From Sulfobacillus benefaciens (lineage in GTDB: Bacteria > Bacillota > Sulfobacillia > Sulfobacillales > Sulfobacillaceae): a DNA stretch of 64,000 nt. The position numbers and the translations under genes were made by a program. The DNA is taken from the NCBI GenBank assembly GCA_003023695.1, contig PXYW01000005.1, positions 34,613-98,612 of the forward strand, given 5' to 3'. Below, one piece after another: positions 32,984-41,225 of this stretch. Each line of letters begins with the position of its first letter. Position 1 is the first letter of the stretch. The notes under the pieces were generated by a model. That model made no database searches and was not told where the DNA came from. It saw only the letters and a list, made by a program, of their open reading frames with translations.

Positions 32984-34147
32984 ATGTTGAACAAAGAACT
33001 GGGCATTAGCGAATTATCCGGTATCCAGTTTGGCACCATTGTTACTGCTGGCTATTTGGCGCTGGGTATCTTTTACTTCCCTCGGGAATTGGTTAGCACC
33101 GCTGGACGAGGCGGTATCTGGGCGCTATGGATTGATGGCCTGGTCACTTTTTTATCTATGAAATTGAACTTCGCGATGTCAAGGTTGGCGCCGAGTCAAA
33201 CTTTTGTTCAGTTCGTCGGCGATCTGGTATCCACACCAGTGGCCTTAGTGCTGGATTTGTTTAGGGTTGTGTATCATCTGGGTCTCGCCGTACTTATTAC
33301 TGTTCTCTTCACTTCATTTATGGGCAATGATTTTCTTCCGGGGACACCAACCTGGGCTCTTGCCGGTATCGCGATTGTCGGTGCCGTATACATAGCCTCT
33401 TTCGGTACCACAGCATTAGCAAGACTGCTTCAAGTGGGATATATTCCGATGATGCTCATTAACCTGTTATCGTTAGGGCTCACCATTACCCTCATAAAGT
33501 ATCCCCTCTTGTTATTGCCCCCTCTTACCATCCGACCAATTCCTATTTTCGAGGCCGCCTATCGAGAATTCTTCATATTTATCGGGTTCGAAGTCAGCAT
33601 TACTTTATATCCATTTGTTAAACCTCGTGATCGGAACCGAGCAGAACTTTACGCAACAGGAGGACTCGGTTTAGTGCTTTTCAGTTTGACGTTCATGTAT
33701 GAAACCTGTATCGCAGCCTTCGGCCCTAGTTATATTACCTATATGCGTTGGCCTACCGTCACGCTACTACGGGCCGTTGAGGTTTCGGGGTTTTTTGTGG
33801 AGAAATGGGGAAGTTTGGTCATTACTCTTTGGACTGTCGCGGTTCTGGGGTTTTTAGCAGTGCGTCTATGGTGCGTGGTCCACGACATCGCAGCCTTGCA
33901 CTTTGTTCATTCTATCAAACACTATCGCTATATCTTGTTGCCCACGGCGGTGGCGGTCTATGTTTTGGGACTATCCATACCTAACGCAGCCATAACAAAT
34001 GATTTAACCGAGAAACTGTTCATACCCGCAGGCGTGATTCAGCTTGTTGTCATTCCGGTTTTTGTGCTAATCATAGGTCGCTTGAGACCCACTACGGTTG
34101 CTAAACTGCGCAAACGGACGACCAGAACTTCCACGCATTCTTCATAA
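32984..34147 (+). CDS. GerB-family spore germination permease subunit
   Basis: A 387-residue membrane protein with about 10 helices of the spore permease type in the APC superfamily: KELGISELSGIQFGTIVTAGYLALGIFYFPRE at the start, matching the ligand-site helix 1, and FREFFIFIGFEVSITLYPF-like sequence in helix 6. The B subunit binds the germinant (amino acid or sugar). The order A-C-B with 13 nt between C and B completes a receptor operon under the sigma-G-type promoter at 29937. The germinant cannot be predicted. Confidence 0.93.
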   Translation: MLNKELGISELSGIQFGTIVTAGYLALGIFYFPRELVSTAGRGGIWALWIDGLVTFLSMKLNFAMSRLAPSQTFVQFVGDLVSTPVALVLDLFRVVYHLGLAVLITVLFTSFMGNDFLPGTPTWALAGIAIVGAVYIASFGTTALARLLQVGYIPMMLINLLSLGLTITLIKYPLLLLPPLTIRPIPIFEAAYREFFIFIGFEVSITLYPFVKPRDRNRAELYATGGLGLVLFSLTFMYETCIAAFGPSYITYMRWPTVTLLRAVEVSGFFVEKWGSLVITLWTVAVLGFLAVRLWCVVHDIAALHFVHSIKHYRYILLPTAVAVYVLGLSIPNAAITNDLTEKLFIPAGVIQLVVIPVFVLIIGRLRPTTVAKLRKRTTRTSTHSS

Positions 34148-34235
34148 CTCTCTCAACCTCATCAGATGATGGGGTCAGTCGCTAACTGAGTGAGAGTGGT
34201 CTCAATGGGACATACTAGGCCTTGGAAAGGTCGTG

Positions 34236-34478
34236 ATGTGTTCGATGGATCGGTCGCATTTTCTTGAAAAAAATGTTGGATGGGTCGATCGTGTTGTCCG
34301 TATTGTCATTGTTGCGGTGCTTTGGATATGGCCGCTCAACACGAGTTTTAGCCCATTTACCACGGTGGTGATGGCGGCCATCGGGGGTATCTTATTTTCG
34401 ACGGTGATCACCCAATATTGCCCCCTGTGGGACATGCTAGGAGTGTCCACCATCAAAGGCCATCTTAAGTCCAAGTAA
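34236..34478 (+). CDS. DUF2892 (YgaP-like transmembrane) protein, 80 aa
   Basis: The sequence has the DUF2892 pattern: EKNVGWVDRVVRIVIVAVLW, a second hydrophobic helix and the CPLWDMLGVST end (usually CPLYxLLGISTC). Proteins of this family are two-helix inner-membrane modules sometimes fused to rhodaneses. This is a stand-alone copy with unknown function. GTG 34233 and ATG 34236 are adjacent; GGAAAGG spacing slightly favours ATG. Confidence 0.85.
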   Translation: MCSMDRSHFLEKNVGWVDRVVRIVIVAVLWIWPLNTSFSPFTTVVMAAIGGILFSTVITQYCPLWDMLGVSTIKGHLKSK

Positions 34479-34602
34479 AGCGGCTCCCTCGTTTGCACCC
34501 CCTTAGCACAATTCAAGTCACCATGCTCATGATAGGATATGGTAAACGCAGCCGCAATGCATCAACCCCCAACTTCTTACGTGGCAGCAAAGGAGGATTT
34601 TG

Positions 34603-35397
34603 ATGACACATTGGCTTAGGCTGGTAATCTCGGAGTTTATTGGCACCGCTCTACTCATTGCCGTAGGGTGTTCTTTTGTCGTCGTGGATTTCGCACCGGG
34701 CAGTCCCATTGTGCACACGATTATGAATCCGGGTTTGCGGCGCGCCATCACCGGATTTTTGTTTGGGACCACAGGAGGATTAATCGCTTTGTCAAAAGTG
34801 GGAAAAGAAAGCGGGGCCCACATCAATCCCATTGTGACTTTGGCATTTTGGATGCAACGGAAAATTTCGGGCAAACTCGCGTTACTTTATGCGCTAGGCC
34901 AATGCGCTGGAGCCATTGTCGGAGCCTATGCACTAAGCCTATGGGGACTTTGGGCTCACAGTACCCATTTTGCCGCCACCATTCCCGGGCCTTCAGGAAA
35001 TATTGTGGCGGCCATCGGCGAGACTCTAGCCAGTTTTTGCCTTATTGTGGGATTGTTTCTATTTTTAGGTCACCCTAAACTCCGCCGGTTTACTCCAGCA
35101 TTGTTTGCCCCGTTATACGCAGTCATGGTGTATCTCGAAGCCCCACTTTCAGGAACCAGCACCAATCCGGCACGCAGTCTAGGGCCAGAGGTCGTATCCC
35201 ATCTTTGGGTCGGGTGGTGGGTTTATTGGGTGGGCCCGACACTGGGAAGCCTCATGGGCGTCATTTTAATGGCATGGTTTATGCCATTAATTCATTGGGA
35301 AGTACGCGTTGCCAAATTGTATTATTTCCAGCATGATCCCTACGGAGTTTTTCATCGATCCGCCAAGTCACCTCGGCAACACTCCACCGGTGCTTGA
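34603..35397 (+). CDS. MIP/aquaporin-family channel with altered first NPA motif
   Basis: The 264-residue protein has about six helices with duplicated MIP halves: EFIGTALLIAVGCS at the start, the first pore loop SGAHINPIVTLAFW and the second GTSTNPARSLGPEV with the conserved Arg of the selectivity filter. The first NPA is NPI here, an unusual change. MIP channels pass water, glycerol or small neutral solutes. The C-terminal 35 residues after the last helix are extra. ATG 34603 is 6 nt after GGAGG. No neighbours hint at the solute. Confidence 0.9.
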   Translation: MTHWLRLVISEFIGTALLIAVGCSFVVVDFAPGSPIVHTIMNPGLRRAITGFLFGTTGGLIALSKVGKESGAHINPIVTLAFWMQRKISGKLALLYALGQCAGAIVGAYALSLWGLWAHSTHFAATIPGPSGNIVAAIGETLASFCLIVGLFLFLGHPKLRRFTPALFAPLYAVMVYLEAPLSGTSTNPARSLGPEVVSHLWVGWWVYWVGPTLGSLMGVILMAWFMPLIHWEVRVAKLYYFQHDPYGVFHRSAKSPRQHSTGA

Positions 35398-35425
35398 CGC
35401 TGTAATGACCTATTTGGACGTAATT

Positions 35426-35764
35426 TTAACGATCTAATAACGACAATACGGTGAGATCCTCCGCAGCAAAGTGCTCCCGCAACTGTTGGCAAAATATCTT
35501 CCAGTCGGCAGGATTTTGGCAGGCATGGTCAAACTGCTGACGCAAATTTTGATGTTGATATTTTAGCTCCAACACGGCCGTCCCTCCCGTCCATCCCGAG
35601 GACTGAGCCAGTGGATAGACTTCGTTTTCTTCCATAGCAAACTGCTCAACCAAATCTTCGACAAAGGCCTGATTGACGCCATGCGATACCCCAGGCCCTG
35701 TGGTGTCCAGACGCGCCAACAACTGATTTTGTGCAAGTCGTATGGTTTGTGCCATATTCGTCAT
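35426..35764 (-). CDS. Hemerythrin-like HHE-domain protein (112 aa)
   Basis: The sequence fits the four-helix HHE frame: FVEDLVEQFAMEENEVYPLA, LKYQHQNLRQQFDHA and LREHFAAEDLTVLSLL. The usual H-x-x-x-E-E in the second helix is Q-F-A-M-E-E, so one metal-ligand His is replaced by Gln, while the His residues of the third and fourth helices remain. Oxygen or NO binding is therefore uncertain. ATG 35764 follows a GGCGAGG site; the longer frame to 35878 would run into the divergent gene. Confidence 0.65.
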   Translation of the reverse strand: MTNMAQTIRLAQNQLLARLDTTGPGVSHGVNQAFVEDLVEQFAMEENEVYPLAQSSGWTGGTAVLELKYQHQNLRQQFDHACQNPADWKIFCQQLREHFAAEDLTVLSLLDR

Positions 35765-35867
35765 GTGTCCTCGCCTCTTTTCTCTCTTAAAGACTACTGC
35801 TTTTGTGATGAAATTGTAAGTCTCATACCAAGGAGCAGGGCATACGTTATAGGGGAGGGAGAGACCA

Positions 35868-36119
35868 ATGGAATACAAAGAAGCACTTCGTCAAGCCATC
35901 CGCGAATGGCAAAACGCCGAAGCGGCATTTCTTCAGTCAGACCCTGAATACTGCGATTACCACATTTACCAGTTGCATGCCGCAGAGGAAAAGGTGCGTC
36001 TAATCTTAAGACAAGCACGCGCCGCATTTGGGTTGTCGTCGGGAATTGAATCCAGTCTCCCCTTTCGTTGGCAACGTGCACTCCAGGAGCCTCAAACTGG
36101 GGACACTGGGGCTGTATAA
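35868..36119 (+). CDS. DUF2508-like small protein (83 aa)
   Basis: A helical, charged protein: EALRQAIREWQNAEAAFLQSDPEYCDYHIYQLHAAEEKVRLIL resembles DUF2508 (YaaL-type), which typically reads aaexxFxxaxDpelvDxxIYxxxAAExRY. Function is unknown in the family. GGGAGGGAGAG precedes ATG 35868. It is divergent from the hemerythrin-like gene, and its 3' end overlaps the end of asnB by 28 nt on the opposite strand. Confidence 0.7.
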   Translation: MEYKEALRQAIREWQNAEAAFLQSDPEYCDYHIYQLHAAEEKVRLILRQARAAFGLSSGIESSLPFRWQRALQEPQTGDTGAV

Positions 36120-37990
36120 TATTGCTCGCGTGCAACAGATCCCTTCCGATCACCCTCGACGAGTTCTTCCATCCACAACTCCAGCATTAACAACGCATAG
36201 ACTTGTCGTGAGCCGTTGGGGTTTTCGGGTCCCATGGCATTCAATAATGTCTCTACCTGCGATGGATAAAACCATCCGCGATTCATCGCCTGGGGGCTAA
36301 TGAGGGTATCCCACGCTATTTCCGACAATTTTCCGCTCAAAAGCGCGGTCAGAGGTGTGGGGAAACCCTGTTTTGGCCGTTTCACTACGGCAGACGGCAA
36401 ATGGCGCCGCGCGACTTCCCGCAATACTTTTTTGTCATGAAACGCGTCACGCCGCAGTGAAAGCGGAATACTGAGAGCCAAAGACACGACTTCATGATCG
36501 CAAAATGGTACTCTCACTTCGAGGTTATGGTGCATCCCGATGCGGTCGGCCTTTAACAACACGTCATCAGGCAAAAACCACCGGATATCAAATCCCTGCA
36601 TCGCCTGCAAATCCGAGATCCTGGAATGTTGAGCCCAGTATTCGTCCACGGCCCCCGGGCGGTCTTCTCGCCATAACTCTTGGCGAAGCAGTTTCCTTAT
36701 TTGATCCGGCGAAAAGGTGAAGCCAACGCCACGATAGCGGTCGGCAATAGGCTCTTCGGCTCTGGACATAGTACCAGATCCCGGCCACCCATGGTGCTCC
36801 CACCAACGCCTAAGGGGTCGCGGAATCTGCCGCACCCTCTGTAGACTGGAGGCCTCCCCATAGCCCGCATATCCGGCGAAAATTTCATCTGCACCTTCTC
36901 CTGACAACATGACCGTTTCTTGTGCAGCGGCAGCGCGTGCGATACCATCTAACGGAAGAACCGTTGGATCCGCCATTGGCTCATCGAGCACGTAGGCTAA
37001 CTCGCGTACCCTCTCCGGCGTTATCGCCAAATCCACCTCAACGCGATGCAGTGGCATCGCAAATGCGTCCGCCACCTTTTTCGCCCACGGGAATTCGTCA
37101 TAGCCCGGGTATGATTCGGGAAATGCGGCGGACCAGGCCTCGACTGGGAGGCTACTCTTTTGCGCAGACAAAGCAGCTAGCACACTAGAATCCAAGCCGC
37201 CGGATAGAAAAATACCAACCGGCACATCTGAGGCCAAATGACTTGTCACCACATCGTTCAACAGCCCATCCAGACGATCTGCCCAATACGTCATGTTCCG
37301 GCCGACCTGAGGCTCTTCAATGGACGGCTGCCAATAGTTGTGACGTTGCCGTCGCCCATCCCGATGCACAATCAACATTTCCCCTGGCTGAAGCTTAGTG
37401 ACGTTTTTCAACATGGTGTGTGGCGCGGGCACAAAACGGTGACTGAGGTATGTTGCTAACCACTGGGTGTCAACAGTGGCTTCAAATTCTGGCAGCGCAA
37501 AAAATGCCTTAATTTCCGAGGCGAATACCAGTCGATCGGTTTGTTCCCACACATAAAGGGGTTTTTGACCAACGCGGTCCCGGGCCAGTACCAGCCGATG
37601 ACGCTTTTTATCCCAGATCGCCACGGCAAACATTCCCGATATTTTATCAACAAATCCCGCTCCATATTCTTCGTAGAGATGCACCAAAACTTCCCCGTCC
37701 GCATGACTCGGCAAACGGTGGCCATGGGCCTCTACCAAGCGCTTTAACTCTGGATAATTATAAAGTTCCCCGTTAAAAACAGCGACGACACTGCGATCCT
37801 CAGAATAATACGGTTGTTTCCCCAATTGAATGTCCATCACTGCCAGTCTTCGCATGCCCAATCCAATGCTACGGTCAGTGAAGTGTCCTTCCCCGTCTGG
37901 TCCCCGATGAACTAGGGTATTTAACATGCCCCGCAGTTCCTCCGCTGCAACTGGGCGATCTTTACGCCAAATCCCGACAATACCACACAT
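36092..37990 (-). CDS. asnB: Asparagine synthase (glutamine-hydrolysing)
   Basis: The enzyme makes asparagine from aspartate, ATP and glutamine. The 632-residue protein begins MCGIVGIW, giving the N-terminal nucleophile Cys2 of the glutaminase domain, with HRGPDGEG and NGELYNYPEL following. The synthetase domain has the PP-loop FLSGGLDSS near residue 255 and LSGEGADEIFAGYAGY downstream. Length and motifs are those of Bacillus AsnB/AsnO-like proteins; some relatives amidate cell-wall or antibiotic precursors instead. It appears to be monocistronic, and its 3' end runs across the end of the DUF2508-like gene. Confidence 0.93.
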   Translation of the reverse strand: MCGIVGIWRKDRPVAAEELRGMLNTLVHRGPDGEGHFTDRSIGLGMRRLAVMDIQLGKQPYYSEDRSVVAVFNGELYNYPELKRLVEAHGHRLPSHADGEVLVHLYEEYGAGFVDKISGMFAVAIWDKKRHRLVLARDRVGQKPLYVWEQTDRLVFASEIKAFFALPEFEATVDTQWLATYLSHRFVPAPHTMLKNVTKLQPGEMLIVHRDGRRQRHNYWQPSIEEPQVGRNMTYWADRLDGLLNDVVTSHLASDVPVGIFLSGGLDSSVLAALSAQKSSLPVEAWSAAFPESYPGYDEFPWAKKVADAFAMPLHRVEVDLAITPERVRELAYVLDEPMADPTVLPLDGIARAAAAQETVMLSGEGADEIFAGYAGYGEASSLQRVRQIPRPLRRWWEHHGWPGSGTMSRAEEPIADRYRGVGFTFSPDQIRKLLRQELWREDRPGAVDEYWAQHSRISDLQAMQGFDIRWFLPDDVLLKADRIGMHHNLEVRVPFCDHEVVSLALSIPLSLRRDAFHDKKVLREVARRHLPSAVVKRPKQGFPTPLTALLSGKLSEIAWDTLISPQAMNRGWFYPSQVETLLNAMGPENPNGSRQVYALLMLELWMEELVEGDRKGSVAREQYYTAPVSPV

Positions 37991-38142
37991 GGTTTTGCCC
38001 CTTCCGTGGAAACTCTAGCCTAGGGTAACAAACTTGACTCAGAATAACTTGAACATTTGATGAGAGTTTTTTAATGGCTAGTCTCCCCAAATTTGGCGGA
38101 AAAATCCCAAGTATTTTTAATTATCTGGTCACAAAATAAAAT

Positions 38143-38163
38143 CGGGGCGGATATCCCGCCCCG
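38143..38163 (-). terminator. Rho-independent terminator of rpoD
   Basis: An 8-bp GC-rich stem (38143-38150 with 38156-38163, CGGGGCGG arm, loop ATATC). On the minus strand it is followed by ATTTTATTTTG. It lies 16 nt past the rpoD stop. Confidence 0.85.
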
Positions 38164-38178
38164 CATCTCGAACTATCG

Positions 38179-39297
38179 CTAATCCAAGTAATCTTTCAAT
38201 TTCTTACTGCGTGTAGGATGACGCAATTTGCGCAGTGCCTTGGCTTCAATTTGCCGGATCCTTTCACGAGTGACACCAAACACCTGGCCCACTTCCTCTA
38301 AAGTGCGCGCCCGTCCATCGTTTAAGCCAAACCGCAAGCGCAATACTTTCTCTTCCCGATTCGTCAAGGTGTCCAAGACCTCTTCTAATTGCTCTTTGAG
38401 CAGCTGATAACCCGCCGCTTCAGCTGGTGCCGGAGCATCCTCATCCTCGATGAAATCCCCCAAATGAGAATCTTCTTCTTCCCCAATCGGCGTTTCCAAA
38501 GACACCGGTTCTTGGGCAACCTTTAAAATTTCCCGTACACGTTCGACCGTGATGCCCATTTCCTTGGCAATTTCTTCTGGTGCGGGTTCCCGCCCATACT
38601 CCTGCAGTAATTGCCGTTGCACGCGAATCAGCTTGTTAATAGTTTCTACCATATGCACTGGTATCCGAATGGTCCGCGCTTGATCCGCAATGGCCCGGGT
38701 AATCGCTTGCCTAATCCACCAGGTCGCATAGGTGCTAAACTTATAGCCTTTACGATAATCAAACTTCTCAACAGCCTTGATCAAGCCTAAGTTTCCCTCC
38801 TGGATCAAATCCAAGAACAGCATTCCGCGTCCTACATAACGCTTGGCAATAGATACCACCAAACGCAGGTTTGCCTCGGCCAGCTTCCGCTTAGCCTCTT
38901 CGTCGCCTGCCTCGATGCGCTTGGCCAATGCCACTTCTTCTTCGGCCGTTAACAAAGAAACACGGCCAATTTCCTTGAGGTACATCCGTACCGGATCGTC
39001 GATGGCTACCCCGTCTGGAATAGCAACTTCTTGAGCGACGTCTTCCACTTCAGGTTCCACGTCATCCGGTCCCGGCCCAGGACCATGATCCGCTTCCAAG
39101 GCAATTTGTTCGCCAACCAGTTCGATGCCCAGTTCTCCGAACATCTCATAAATCGAATCTATTTGGTCCGGAGGAATGTCTATCGACTGCAGGGCATCAA
39201 CGATTTCACCATATGATAGTTTGCCACGTTCTTGTCCCCGTCGGATGAGCGCTTGAACCTCATCAATTTGAGGTACCACGCGTTTTCCCTGCGCCAT
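38179..39297 (-). CDS. rpoD: RNA polymerase primary sigma factor RpoD (SigA)
   Basis: This is the housekeeping sigma factor (372 aa). It has a shortened region 1.1, region 1.2 ([17 protein letters not shown]), region 2 ([45 protein letters not shown]), region 3 and region 4 ([41 protein letters not shown]). The size and compact N-terminus match Bacillus SigA. The start overlaps the end of dnaG by 35 nt, the usual dnaG-rpoD arrangement of the macromolecular synthesis operon. A strong terminator follows. Confidence 0.98.
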   Translation of the reverse strand: MAQGKRVVPQIDEVQALIRRGQERGKLSYGEIVDALQSIDIPPDQIDSIYEMFGELGIELVGEQIALEADHGPGPGPDDVEPEVEDVAQEVAIPDGVAIDDPVRMYLKEIGRVSLLTAEEEVALAKRIEAGDEEAKRKLAEANLRLVVSIAKRYVGRGMLFLDLIQEGNLGLIKAVEKFDYRKGYKFSTYATWWIRQAITRAIADQARTIRIPVHMVETINKLIRVQRQLLQEYGREPAPEEIAKEMGITVERVREILKVAQEPVSLETPIGEEEDSHLGDFIEDEDAPAPAEAAGYQLLKEQLEEVLDTLTNREEKVLRLRFGLNDGRARTLEEVGQVFGVTRERIRQIEAKALRKLRHPTRSKKLKDYLD

Positions 39298-41083
39298 AAT
39301 ATCCCTCCTTTCCTTGCTCCGAAGCGATTACATTCCTGCTCTTTGCCACCGACAGGCGATGCTGCTCGATGCGAACTTCTTCCAGCACTTCCGGAGCCAT
39401 ACTGCCTTCTTGATAGACTCGTTCTTTAAGCAGATTCCAGCGTTGCAATTGCCTCTGCCGCGTAATGGCTGAAATGTAGTCCTTAATCTCCAGAGTCCCT
39501 CCATCGGGTCCTTGATAGTTCACCGCTTCCATTACCGTGGTTCTTACGGACGGGTCTAATAATTCGATCCAACGTGCCGTATCCCGTGCCGCTCGGCCCT
39601 GTGCCACATCCTCCAACACTGTTTCCAATCCTTGCTCCTTTATCCACTCCTGCAATTCATCCATCACGAAAGGCACTTGATCCGGGTGGTGCAATAATAA
39701 AGCCAGTAGCCGCACAGCATGGGAGGCCAGGTGTGATGGAACCTGTGCCGTTCTCTCCATATTATGCCTATTTTTTCCGAATGTATGCCGAACATCTTGC
39801 CAAACGCCAAAACTTTGTGCTAAAATGCTTGGATTAACTCGTAGGCGCTGTGCCATCTGCTCCAAGTACCCCATTTGCTCAACCGGATCGCCAACAACCT
39901 TCCATAATGGCTTAAATCGCTCAATGGCTAGTGCCTTTCCTCGTGGCGTCCCGATTTCCGGATCTGCTGCCGCCTGATTAATCCTGTAGGTCAAGTAGGC
40001 CAGACGCCCTCTAATACTGGTATTTAACGCATCTGCCCCTAGAACCGTTACACATTCATCAGGGTCCTTCACCCCGCTCGGCAGGACCACCACATTGACT
40101 TTGAGCCCAGCCGCCGACAATATTACAAAAGCTCTCTCCATGGCTTCTTGCCCTGCGGTATCTTGGTCGTAAAGCAAATCCACTTCTTGATGGAACCGTG
40201 CCAGATATCGCGCATGCCACTCGGTCACACTAGTGCCTAAAGTGGCGACCGCCTCGACCCGTCCCGCCTGGTGACACGCGATCACGTCAAAATAGCCTTC
40301 TACAATAAGCGGACGTTCACCGCGCTTCCATTGACCTCTAGCCCAATGGCTACCGTACAGCAAGTTGCCCTTACGAAATAACGCGGTTTCGGGAGAGTTA
40401 AGATATTTTGGTTCTTGATCTTTGGTAATTGATCGACCCCCAAATCCTACCAGGCGCCCTTGAGAATCCCAAATTGGCAACATCACACGATTACGCCAAC
40501 GGTCCACTACTCCCGAACCTTGCCTGCGCCGGACCACCACTCCAGCGTGTTCCATTTCTTCCGGAGCTACCCCATGACGGGAAAGATACTGGACCAATCC
40601 TTCCCATTGCTCAGGAGCATAGCCCAATTGAAAACGTTCATGCAGTGTCGTCGCAATTTGTCTTTGATCCAAATATGCAGCAAACGCTACTGATTCACGC
40701 GCGTGCACCAGAAAATATTCCAAGGTCCACTCCAACACTGAACGAAGCCGTTTTTCCTCCTGAAGCTGAGGATTGTCTTCATCTCGGTCCATCGGAGGAA
40801 TTCCGGCGTCTTTGGCCAGCGCTTCTACAACTTCGCGAAATTCCCGACCCTCATGCTGAACCAAAAATGTGAAGACTGTGCCACCAGTATGGCATCCAAA
40901 ACAATAGAACAATTTTTGTTCTGGATCGACACTAAACGACGGCGTTTTTTCCCGATGAAACGGGCACAAACCCCAATAATTGCGCCCTTTACGCTTAAGA
41001 GCGACATACCGTCCAATAACATCAACGATATCGGTGGCTTCACGCACAGCCGCCACCCATGCCTCGTACTGTTGTTTGGCCAT
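39263..41083 (-). CDS. dnaG: DNA primase DnaG
   Basis: The primase makes RNA primers for replication. The 606-residue protein carries the CHC2 zinc finger (Cys40, His43, Cys61, Cys64 in [13 protein letters not shown] and [10 protein letters not shown]), the catalytic core with [11 protein letters not shown] and the TOPRIM Asp motif [10 protein letters not shown], and a C-terminal helicase-binding region. ATG 41083 has a GGGAGTGATGC site. It is first in the dnaG-rpoD pair, separated from ppdK by a terminator, so it should have its own promoter, which I could not fix with confidence. Confidence 0.97.
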   Translation of the reverse strand: MAKQQYEAWVAAVREATDIVDVIGRYVALKRKGRNYWGLCPFHREKTPSFSVDPEQKLFYCFGCHTGGTVFTFLVQHEGREFREVVEALAKDAGIPPMDRDEDNPQLQEEKRLRSVLEWTLEYFLVHARESVAFAAYLDQRQIATTLHERFQLGYAPEQWEGLVQYLSRHGVAPEEMEHAGVVVRRRQGSGVVDRWRNRVMLPIWDSQGRLVGFGGRSITKDQEPKYLNSPETALFRKGNLLYGSHWARGQWKRGERPLIVEGYFDVIACHQAGRVEAVATLGTSVTEWHARYLARFHQEVDLLYDQDTAGQEAMERAFVILSAAGLKVNVVVLPSGVKDPDECVTVLGADALNTSIRGRLAYLTYRINQAAADPEIGTPRGKALAIERFKPLWKVVGDPVEQMGYLEQMAQRLRVNPSILAQSFGVWQDVRHTFGKNRHNMERTAQVPSHLASHAVRLLALLLHHPDQVPFVMDELQEWIKEQGLETVLEDVAQGRAARDTARWIELLDPSVRTTVMEAVNYQGPDGGTLEIKDYISAITRQRQLQRWNLLKERVYQEGSMAPEVLEEVRIEQHRLSVAKSRNVIASEQGKEGYYGAGKTRGTSN

Positions 41084-41177
41084 GCCGCATCACTCCCACG
41101 TCATGACAAAAATTCGCCATTAATTGTGATATTCCTGCTAACAAAACCGGGTTTCCTGACATGATATTTTTATGAAC

Positions 41178-41211
41178 AAGGGCGGGCGCAACTTTCTTGC
41201 CGCCCGCCCTT
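41178..41211 (-). terminator. Strong hairpin after ppdK
   Basis: An 11-bp GC-rich stem (41178-41188 with 41201-41211, AAGGGCGGGCG arm) 15 nt after the ppdK stop. On the minus strand the stem ends in CTT followed by GTTCATAAAAA, so the T-run is poor, but the stem is very stable and it separates ppdK from dnaG. Confidence 0.7.
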
Positions 41212-41225
41212 ATTATCGCCAGCTA

